A stretch of DNA of 64,000 nucleotides from Palsa-1150 sp036490515 (lineage in GTDB: Bacteria > Myxococcota_A > Polyangia > Polyangiales > Polyangiaceae). Position 1 is the stretch's first letter, and each line of letters begins with the position of its first letter. This document shows, piece by piece, positions 55,648-62,826 of the stretch. The DNA is taken from positions 868,001 to 932,000 of the forward strand of contig DASXDU010000011.1 of NCBI GenBank assembly GCA_036490515.1, written 5' to 3'. A program made the translations under genes and the position numbers. The notes under the pieces are model-generated. The model was not told where the DNA came from. It made no database searches and saw only the letters and a list, made by a program, of their open reading frames with translations.

Positions 55648-56451
55648 ATGAGCGCGCGCCCCACCGAGCTCACCGTCGCCGGGCACCGCCTCGAGCTCGC
55701 GTGGCACGGCCCGCCGCCGGGCGATGCGCCGACGATCGTGTTCCTCCACGAGGGCCTCGGCAGCGTGTCGGCGTGGCGCGACTTCCCGGAGCGCATGGCG
55801 ACCGCCACCGGACTCGGCGCGCTCGTCTACAGCCGCTGGGGTTACGGCGCGAGCGATCCGGTCACGCTGCCGCGACCTCTCACGTACATGCAGGACGAGG
55901 GGCTCGTCGCCTTCCCCGAGCTGCTCGACGCCGCGGGCATCGGCGAGTGCGTCCTCTTCGGGCACTCGGACGGCGGGAGCATCGCGATCGTCTTCGCCGG
56001 CAGCGGCCTGCCGCAGGCGCAACGCATCCGGGCGCTCGTCCTCGAGGCACCGCACGTCTTCGTCGAGGACGTGTCGGTGGCGAGCATCGAGGCGTTCCGC
56101 GAGATCTACGCGACGACCGATCTGCGCGACAAGCTCGCCCGCCATCACGGCGCCAACGTCGACGGCGCCTTCCGCGGCTGGAACGACGCCTGGCTCGATC
56201 CCGGCTTCCGCGCGTGGAACATCGAGGAGTACCTGCCGCGCGTCGCCGTCCCCTCGCTCGTCGTGCAAGGCGAGCGCGACGCGTACGGGACCCTCGCGCA
56301 GGTCGACGCCATCGAGCGCGGAAGCGGTGCGCCGGTCACGCGCCTCGTCCTGCCGGGCTGCGGCCACTCGCCCCACCGCGACGATCCCGTCGGCGTCCTC
56401 GAGGGCACGGTCGCCTTCCTCCGCGGCCTCGGGCTATACCGCCCGCGGTGA
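55648..56451 (+). CDS. Alpha/beta hydrolase
   Basis: A 267-aa hydrolase. Nucleophile elbow 'FGHSDGGSIAI' (Ser), acid in 'QGERDAYGT', and catalytic His in 'GCGHSPHRD'. 'FLHEGLGSVSAWRDFPERM' is the oxyanion region. It is third in the operon behind the CoA ligase (31 bp) and may split an ester or ring product of the pathway. Its TGA overlaps the GTG of the next gene by four bases. Confidence 0.9.
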   Translation: MSARPTELTVAGHRLELAWHGPPPGDAPTIVFLHEGLGSVSAWRDFPERMATATGLGALVYSRWGYGASDPVTLPRPLTYMQDEGLVAFPELLDAAGIGECVLFGHSDGGSIAIVFAGSGLPQAQRIRALVLEAPHVFVEDVSVASIEAFREIYATTDLRDKLARHHGANVDGAFRGWNDAWLDPGFRAWNIEEYLPRVAVPSLVVQGERDAYGTLAQVDAIERGSGAPVTRLVLPGCGHSPHRDDPVGVLEGTVAFLRGLGLYRPR

Positions 56452-57122
56452 TCCCCCTCCCCTCGATCGCCCGGCCCTGGCCCCGCGCCCACGCCCACGC
56501 CCTCGCTCGCGCCCGCGCTCGCGCCCACGCCCGCGCTCGCGCCCGCGCCCACGCCCGCGCCCGCGCCCGCGCCCTCGCTTGCACCCTCCTCCCCCTCCTC
56601 GCCCTCGCCTGCGATCCCGCCACCGGATCCGGCGCCTCTCGCCCCACGACCGCCACCGCTGCCGCTCCCTCGCCCACCCGCGCCCCCACCTTCGTCTCCC
56701 AGAAGAGCAAGCCCGTCTTCGACCGCGCGATGGAGGAGATGCGCGGCGTCGACGCGATGCGCGGGTCGGCGATGACCGACGCGCTCGCGACGGACCTCGG
56801 CTTCAAGTGCGCCGACCTCAAGGAGCTCCGCAAGCAGCTCACGACCGAGCCCGACCCCATCGTGTGGAAGCTGCGCTCGCGCATCGACAAGACCTGCGAC
56901 TACGACGCGCCCATCGCGAGCGCGCTCCTCGCCATCGACCGCATCCAGAAGAAGCGCGCGGCCGACGCGAGCGCCGACGTCGCCGGCGAGTGCCGGTCGC
57001 TCAAGCTGGCCCTCGCCGACCTCGGCACCGGCTACCTCGCGAACCCGACCGCGTCGGACGTCATCGCGAAGGAGACGACGCTCTGCGAGGGGACGGACAC
57101 GGTGCGACGCATCCCGTACTGA
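56448..57122 (+). CDS. Hypothetical lipoprotein with a repeat-encoded signal peptide
   Basis: About 224 aa from GTG 56448, which overlaps the hydrolase stop. TATACC at 56435-56440 gives it a possible promoter of its own. The first ~45 residues are Ala/Arg/His alternation encoded by a hexamer repeat. They are followed at once by the hydrophobic core 'LLPLLALAC' with its lipobox. The n-region of the signal is therefore repeat DNA. The mature part (~165 aa) has three Cys and helices ('DALATDLGFKCADLKELRKQ'). Family unknown. Confidence 0.65.
   Translation: MIPLPSIARPWPRAHAHALARARARAHARARARAHARARARALACTLLPLLALACDPATGSGASRPTTATAAAPSPTRAPTFVSQKSKPVFDRAMEEMRGVDAMRGSAMTDALATDLGFKCADLKELRKQLTTEPDPIVWKLRSRIDKTCDYDAPIASALLAIDRIQKKRAADASADVAGECRSLKLALADLGTGYLANPTASDVIAKETTLCEGTDTVRRIPY
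56484..56579. repeat. 16-unit hexamer repeat in a signal-peptide region
   Basis: Sixteen 6-bp units (CGCGCC, CACGCC, CGCGCT, CTCGCT), the reverse-strand form of the GCGYGG family. It encodes the basic Ala/Arg/His n-region of the lipoprotein at 56448-57122. Unit gain or loss would change signal length by two residues without a frameshift. Confidence 0.88.
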
Positions 57123-57133
57123 GCAAGCGGCGG

Positions 57134-57139
57134 TATCAT
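57134..57139 (+). promoter_or_regulatory. Probable -10 (TATCAT) of the kinase gene
   Basis: TATCAT ends 6 nt before the ATG at 57146. A transcript starting seven bases downstream of the hexamer would begin on the A of the ATG, so it would be leaderless. Confidence 0.5.
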
Positions 57140-57145
57140 CGAACG

Positions 57146-59482
57146 ATGCCCATCGCGCCCGGCCAGATCGTCGCGGGGCTCCGGAGCGCGTACCGCATCG
57201 AGGCGTGGCACGGCCAGGGGTCCTTCGGGGTGACCTACCGGGCGACCGACGCGGGGAACGGCGCGTCCGTCATCGTGAAGGAGCTCCGCGTCGAGAGGCT
57301 CGCGGACTGGAAGGCGCTCGAGCTCTTCGAGCGCGAGGGGGAGGTGCTCGCCAGCCTCTCGCACCCGAACATCCCCGCGTTTTGCGACTTCTTCGCGCGC
57401 GCCGCCGGCGCCGCGCTCCCGGTGGCCGCGATGGAGTCGTACGCCGGCCCGGAGGCGCCGTCGCTCGTCCTCGTGCAGCAGTTCATCGAGGGCTCGACGC
57501 TCCAGGCCTGCGTCGAGCGCTGCGCGCCCCTCTCGGCCGGCGACGCGGAGGGCGTGCTTCGCGCGCTCCTCGGCGCGCTCCGCTACCTGCACGAGCGCAC
57601 GCCGCCCCTGGTCCACCGGGACATCAAGCCCGGCAACGTCATCCTCGCGCCGTCGGGCCAGCCGTACCTCGTCGACTTCGGCGCCATCCAGAACCGCCTG
57701 CGGAGCCCCGACTCCGTCGGCTCGACCGTCGTGGGCACGCTCGGCTACATGCCCCTCGAGCAGATCCGCGGCGACGCCCGCCCCGCCAGCGATCTCTACG
57801 CCCTCGGCGTCACGATGACCGTCGCCCTCGCCGCGCGCCCGGTGGAGCAGCTCTCGTTCGACGACGCCACCGGGAAGATCGATCTCGCCCGCGCCCTCCC
57901 CGCCGGCGTCTCGCCTCGCATGCGCGCCGCCCTCGACGCGATGATCGCTCCCCTCCTCGGCCAGCGCGCCCACTCCGCCGCCGAGGTCCTCGCGAAGCTC
58001 GACGCGCCGCCCCCAGCCCCTCCGCGCACGTTCGCGCCTGCGCCCGCGCCCGCGTTCGCCCCTGCCCTCGCCCACGCGTACGCGCCCTCGCGCTCCTTCG
58101 GCCCCGACCCCTCGTCTCTCCCCGGCCCCGGCCCCGGCCCCGACCCCGACCCCGACGCCGAGGTCCGCGCCCTCCAGAAATCCCTCGGCGTGGGCCGCTT
58201 CTTCCGGCGCCGCCCGCGCCCGGGCTCCCCGGTTCCCGGTCTGCATCCGGGCGCCTTCCTCGTGCCGCTCGGCGTGTTCGCGATCGTGATCGCCGTCTTC
58301 GTCCTCACCCGCCCCGACCTCGTGGCCGGCGCCAAGGCCGAGTTCTCGAAGCGCTACACGTGCCCGCTCTCCCGCGTGGAGCTGCGCGAGCGACCCGACA
58401 TCGACGTCGCCACGTTCGAGGCGCCGCCGGCTCGGACCCCGCCGAAGGACATCGCCGCCGATCCCGGGCGCCTCGCCGTCTGGAAGGCCAACCAGCCGAA
58501 GCCGAGAGACAACGGGGACACCATCTTCGAGATGACCGGCTGCGGCCACCACCTCCTGTGGGGCTGCCGCCGCGGGCAGAAGCTCATGTCGTGCGGCTAC
58601 GAGCACGAGCTCGCGCCCGTTCCGTCGTCCTCCGGCTCGCAGCCCGGGTCCGCGTCGAACGGGCTCCCCGCCGCGCCCGCGGTCGACGTCGAACCGGGCC
58701 CCGTGACGGTCACCTGGGGCGGCCACCTCGACACGTCCACCGGCGACGCGCCGCCGGTCGGCACGCCCTGCACCCTCTCCGCGACCGTCCAGTCGAAGGG
58801 GACGCAGGCCGACGAGAAGCGCGTCACGTTCGCCTGCAAGGGCCAGACGCTCTACGACTCCGACGACCCGCTGAGCGGCATCTCGGACTCGATGTTCTCC
58901 TTCGGCGAGAACCTCGACGACGAGGACGCCCACGGCCTCGTCTATCGCTACGACCTCGGCGCGAAGGACATCGGCACCCGGTCGCCGCCGCGCTCGCAGA
59001 TCATGATGTTCACGCCGCGTGGCGTCCTCGACGCGTGGCGCGACACGACCTCGCCCTTCCGGGTACACGCGACGATCGACCAGCTCTCCTCGCTCCGCCA
59101 GGGCAAGCCGGTGCTCTCGAACACCACCACGCCGTTCGAGGGCGTCGTCGAGCGCAGGGCCCGCGTGACGAGCAAGACGGGCACGGTCCCCTTCGCGACG
59201 TCCACCTGCACGCTGCGGATCGCGCCCGCCCACTCGGGCGCGAACAACTGCCGCGTGCACCTCGAGTGCGGTGGGCACCCCCTCTACGGCGCGGGGCGCT
59301 CCGGCTTCGACCAGTGCACGCTCGCCGGAGGGCGACCCCGCAGCTTCGTCGACGCGAACCCCACGCCGAAGGACACGGACCCCGCGTTCCAGTGCGATCT
59401 CGACGCGGGGACGGCGACGTTGAGCGACGCGACGGCCGCGGGCGTGACGACGTACACGGTGACGTTCGCGCTGTCGGAGTAG
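57146..59482 (+). CDS. Transmembrane Ser/Thr kinase with a two-part outer domain
   Basis: A 778-aa kinase. Gly-loop 'WHGQGSFGVTY', Lys45, HRD at 157-159 ('LVHRDIKPGN'), DFG at 177-179 and 'GYMPLEQI'. A Pro/Ala/Gly-rich linker (~287-338), partly from hexamer-type DNA, leads to one membrane span (~370-388, 'FLVPLGVFAIVIAVFVLT'). The outer ~390 residues contain two related Cys-paired units. Each has 'TCTL' early and ends in a 'DxGxxD/TATL'-type strand. They may bind a signal; the fold is unknown. Preceded by a very close -10. Confidence 0.85.
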   Translation: MPIAPGQIVAGLRSAYRIEAWHGQGSFGVTYRATDAGNGASVIVKELRVERLADWKALELFEREGEVLASLSHPNIPAFCDFFARAAGAALPVAAMESYAGPEAPSLVLVQQFIEGSTLQACVERCAPLSAGDAEGVLRALLGALRYLHERTPPLVHRDIKPGNVILAPSGQPYLVDFGAIQNRLRSPDSVGSTVVGTLGYMPLEQIRGDARPASDLYALGVTMTVALAARPVEQLSFDDATGKIDLARALPAGVSPRMRAALDAMIAPLLGQRAHSAAEVLAKLDAPPPAPPRTFAPAPAPAFAPALAHAYAPSRSFGPDPSSLPGPGPGPDPDPDAEVRALQKSLGVGRFFRRRPRPGSPVPGLHPGAFLVPLGVFAIVIAVFVLTRPDLVAGAKAEFSKRYTCPLSRVELRERPDIDVATFEAPPARTPPKDIAADPGRLAVWKANQPKPRDNGDTIFEMTGCGHHLLWGCRRGQKLMSCGYEHELAPVPSSSGSQPGSASNGLPAAPAVDVEPGPVTVTWGGHLDTSTGDAPPVGTPCTLSATVQSKGTQADEKRVTFACKGQTLYDSDDPLSGISDSMFSFGENLDDEDAHGLVYRYDLGAKDIGTRSPPRSQIMMFTPRGVLDAWRDTTSPFRVHATIDQLSSLRQGKPVLSNTTTPFEGVVERRARVTSKTGTVPFATSTCTLRIAPAHSGANNCRVHLECGGHPLYGAGRSGFDQCTLAGGRPRSFVDANPTPKDTDPAFQCDLDAGTATLSDATAAGVTTYTVTFALSE

Positions 59483-59527
59483 CGAGAGGGGGCGCGGCCG
59501 CCGCCGGCGCCGCCACAAAACGCCGAA

Positions 59528-59553
59528 CCCCCCTCTCCATCCGGAGAGGAGGG
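59528..59553. terminator. Hairpin between convergent genes
   Basis: CCCCCCCTCTCC-like and GGAGAGGAGGG arms (59528-59538, 59543-59553) pair over 11 positions with one A-C mismatch and a 4-base loop. It lies between the ends of the kinase (+) and the lipoprotein gene (-). Short T-runs follow on both sides, so it may end transcripts from either direction. Confidence 0.55.
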
Positions 59554-59584
59554 CCCGTTCGTATTTGCCGTGTCGGTGCCGGGA

Positions 59585-61018
59585 CTAGGGGTTGAAGTCC
59601 TCGGGCCGCATCGGCGCGGTGCTCGGGCCGCCTGCCGCTGCCGGCGCCTTGCTGCCGCCCGCGGACGTCGCGGGCTTCGCGGAGCCACCCTTGGTCGAGC
59701 TGCTCTTCGTCGCCTTCTTGCTGCCCGCCTTGTCGGCGCCCTTCGCGGGCGTCGCGTTCGTCGCCGGCGTCGTCGTCGGCTTCTGCGCCTCGGCCACGCC
59801 CGCCTTCGCGTTCGCGCTCGCCGCGACGTGCACGTGCACCTTCGCCGTCGCGCTCGCGACCTTCGGATCGGTCTCGCGCGGGATGACCACCGCGACGGAC
59901 TTCGTCCAGCCGCCGCCCGTGAAGCCGTCGAGGAGCGCGTCGAGCGTGTCCTCCTCGAAGGAGAGGGCGTCCTTCGTCGACGAGACCGCCGCGAGGATGG
60001 TGAGCGCGTGCCCGACCCACTTCTTCGTGCGGTCGAGGGTCTGCGTCGTCAGGTCGCCGAGCGAGATCTTGCCGAGGTCGTCCTGGCTGATCCCGTTGAG
60101 CGTCACCGTCACGTCCGTCCCGTCGAGTTTGATGTCGGGCTTGAAGCCGTTCATCGTCGGCCGGTGGCCGGTCTGCTCCTCGATGATGTCGGCCACGATG
60201 ACCGGGACGACCTCCTGCACCGAGTCGGGCAGGGACTTGATGGCGAGCGGGAAGCGCACGGCGGCGGCGCCGTCCGCGATGCTCGCGTCGTCGACCGCCT
60301 GGCGGAGGTTCACGAAGACCGGGCCGAGCGCCTTGCGCGTGTCAGGCGACGCCTTCTTCGCGGCCTCCTTGGCCGCGTCGAGGAACTTCTTCCGGAGCGG
60401 ATCGACCTCGTCCTCGAGCTTCGAGACCTTCGCCTCGAGGTCCGCGATCGTCTTGTCGTGCGCCTTCTTGTCCTCGTCGCTCACGCCCTTGGCGTCGCGC
60501 GCGTCCTTCTCGGTCGCGATCTGGCCCTTGGCGTCCGCGATGTCGGTCTCCTTCGCGGAGATGGCGGCGTAGGCGTCGCCCAGGTCGGGCGACACCAGCG
60601 CGAGCAGGTTCGGCGAGCTGCCGTCCGAGCTCTGGATCTCCGAGAGCGTCCAGGCCCAGACCTCGGCGGGGACGACGCGCGCGTGCGACTTCGCGTACAT
60701 CGGCTCGCCCTTGAGCTCCTTCACGGCGCCGGCGGCGTCGTCGGCGCTCGGACCGACCTTCGCGAGCCAGTCGGCGTCGGGGCTCGCCGGCGTCGCGGTC
60801 AGCAGGCGATCCACCTGCTTGGCGGTCGCGTCGGCGGCGTCCGCGCGGCGAACGACGACGGACATCGGCGCGGGGTCCTGGATGGCCCACGCGACCTTGG
60901 GGTTCGCCATCGCGCTCAGCGCCCCGCACCCCGTCATGAAGGAGAGCAGGCCGCCCGTAGCGCACACGAATGCAGCGATCCGGAGCGGCTTGGCCGCCCG
61001 GTCGAAAGACGTCTTCAT
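59585..61018 (-). CDS. Hypothetical lipoprotein, 477 aa
   Basis: Signal with lipobox FMTGC; a strong GGGAGGAAA ribosome site precedes ATG 61018. Residues ~150-215 are a Glu/Lys/Asp-rich coiled coil. The middle has 'DSVQEVVPVIVADIIEEQTG' and 'DGTDVTVTLNGISQDDLGKI'. The last ~90 residues are Ala/Lys/Thr/Pro-rich. It may be a large periplasmic or surface protein with a disordered tail. No family recognised. It diverges from the unknown cluster at 61260. Confidence 0.75.
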   Translation of the reverse strand: MKTSFDRAAKPLRIAAFVCATGGLLSFMTGCGALSAMANPKVAWAIQDPAPMSVVVRRADAADATAKQVDRLLTATPASPDADWLAKVGPSADDAAGAVKELKGEPMYAKSHARVVPAEVWAWTLSEIQSSDGSSPNLLALVSPDLGDAYAAISAKETDIADAKGQIATEKDARDAKGVSDEDKKAHDKTIADLEAKVSKLEDEVDPLRKKFLDAAKEAAKKASPDTRKALGPVFVNLRQAVDDASIADGAAAVRFPLAIKSLPDSVQEVVPVIVADIIEEQTGHRPTMNGFKPDIKLDGTDVTVTLNGISQDDLGKISLGDLTTQTLDRTKKWVGHALTILAAVSSTKDALSFEEDTLDALLDGFTGGGWTKSVAVVIPRETDPKVASATAKVHVHVAASANAKAGVAEAQKPTTTPATNATPAKGADKAGSKKATKSSSTKGGSAKPATSAGGSKAPAAAGGPSTAPMRPEDFNP

Positions 61019-61259
<241 letters not shown>

Positions 61260-61922
61260 ATGACCGACCTCGTCTCAGGTGAATCCAGCTCGGTCGGTCT
61301 CGGCTTCGGGCACACGGCCACGCTCGCGCGCTCCCCGTCGGACGCCCTCGTCGTCATCCGCGGACCCGACGGCGCGGCGGCCGTCGAGATCCGCGTCACC
61401 AGCGGGGGCGCCGTCGTGAAGGGGAAGGCGGCCTCGCAGGCGCGCGACGAGGCCGCGGGCGACGTGCCTCGCCTGTCGCTCCGCCAGTACGCGAGCCTCC
61501 GCGCCGAATGCGTCGGCAACCCGGAACGCGCCGGCGCCGTTCGGGCTCACTACGGGCTGAGCGAGGCGGGCGACGCGTCCGAGACCGCGACGTGGAACCG
61601 GATGTTCGGCACCGACGCCATCCTCTTCGATCTCTACAAGCGTCTCTTCCAGCAGTTCCGCTCCACGACCGACGCGCCTCCGCCGCCCCACGGCGCCGGC
61701 GACCGGACGCTCACCCTCGAGCAGCACGCCACCTTCGCCGCGGAGCTCTTCGCGTCGACCGACCGCGAGGCGGTGTACCGGAAGTACGGGCTGGAGGACG
61801 AGGTGCTCCGCGGGGACGTGCTGCGGCGCTGCGAGGCGCGCCTCACCGACGGGACACGGCTCGAGACGTGGAAGCGCGTCTACGCGCTGGAGCTCACGCG
61901 CCTTCAGTCGTCCCGGCGGTGA
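61260..61922 (+). CDS. Two-unit helical protein of an unknown cluster
   Basis: A 220-aa protein with a strong ribosome site. The N-terminal ~60 residues are beta-like ('LVVIRGPDGAAAVEIRVTSG'). Two related helical units follow. The first begins 'LSLRQYASL' (72) and has 'HYGL', a Trp and 'YKRLF'. The second begins 'LTLEQHATF' (151) and has 'KYGL', a Trp and 'WKRVY'. The same style of unit is, as I recall, common in Polyangia proteins near type VI secretion genes. None of those genes is visible here. Confidence 0.65.
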   Translation: MTDLVSGESSSVGLGFGHTATLARSPSDALVVIRGPDGAAAVEIRVTSGGAVVKGKAASQARDEAAGDVPRLSLRQYASLRAECVGNPERAGAVRAHYGLSEAGDASETATWNRMFGTDAILFDLYKRLFQQFRSTTDAPPPPHGAGDRTLTLEQHATFAAELFASTDREAVYRKYGLEDEVLRGDVLRRCEARLTDGTRLETWKRVYALELTRLQSSRR

Positions 61923-62091
61923 GGGCGTGCCCTCGCGCCGCGCTGCGCGGGTCGTCGTCCGTTTGGAGTACGCGACGGGGTCGACATTTCTCGGCAGGGC
62001 CCTCGCGCGCTGACTACCCTGACCGGGAAGCGGGCACAGGTGGCAGCGGGTCTCGTCCGACGCCCTCCGTGCCCGGGAACGAGGGGACCTC

Positions 62092-62826
62092 TTGGCGGCT
62101 GCGAAGGAAACGACGAATTCCGCGCAGGTCTCGCTCCGCTCGGTGGGCGGCGCGGCGCCGCCGCAGCTGGTCGAGGACCTGCGCGCCCTGCTCGACCTGC
62201 CGCCGCAGGCGCGAGAGAGGCTGTGGGCCCTGCTCGGCCCCGCCATGTCCGCGGCGGACCCCGCGCGCGTCGATCGCGAGATCGAGGCCTTCGAGCGCAC
62301 GTTCGAGCTCCCGCGCAACCTCGTCGGGCGAATCCTCCGCGCCTACGCGGCGCTCGTGCGAGCCGCGGCCCTCCGGGGCGCGCCGGTCGAGGCGGTCGTG
62401 GCCGACCTCACGCGCCTCACCGACAACGTCGAGCCGGGCCGCATCGTCGCGCTCGGGTACCGCGCGGCGATGGCGCTCGTGCGGCGCGAGGCCGTGCGCG
62501 CGGCGCTGCTCGAGCACGGGCCCGTCCTCGACGGCGTCGACTGGCGGGTCGACCACGTGGGCGCATCGAGCCGCGGCGACGGGCTGAAGTTCGGCTTCGG
62601 CTCGCTGACCTTGCGCTACGAGGAGGAGGGGCGACCGAAGCGGCTGACGGTGCAGGCGACGCCGGAGATGCTGATGGAGCTCGAGGCGGCGTGCCGGGCG
62701 ATGGTCGGGTCGCCGCCGAAGCTGGCGGAGCCCGGGAGCGCGTCGCCGCCCGAGCCTGTGAAGTCCGACGCCGCGAACGGGGCCGAGCCTTCAGGGGGGG
62801 AGCATGGCGAATCCGGTCGTCGTTGA
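62092..62826 (+). CDS. COMM-domain-like protein
   Basis: A 244-aa protein from TTG 62092 (GAGGGG upstream; GTG 62143 is another option). Residues ~24-140 are all-helical ('LVEDLRALLDLPPQARERLW', 'RILRAYAALVRAAALRG', 'EAVVADLTRLTD'). Residues ~146-206 look like a COMM domain: 'GVDWRVDHVGASSRGDG', then 'FGSLTLRYEEEG', 'KRLTVQATPEMLMELEAACR'. The W-R-V-D start and strand-strand-helix order match what I recall of animal COMMD proteins. COMMD proteins are best known from eukaryotes. The next gene starts inside its 3' end. Confidence 0.62.
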   Translation: MAAAKETTNSAQVSLRSVGGAAPPQLVEDLRALLDLPPQARERLWALLGPAMSAADPARVDREIEAFERTFELPRNLVGRILRAYAALVRAAALRGAPVEAVVADLTRLTDNVEPGRIVALGYRAAMALVRREAVRAALLEHGPVLDGVDWRVDHVGASSRGDGLKFGFGSLTLRYEEEGRPKRLTVQATPEMLMELEAACRAMVGSPPKLAEPGSASPPEPVKSDAANGAEPSGGEHGESGRR

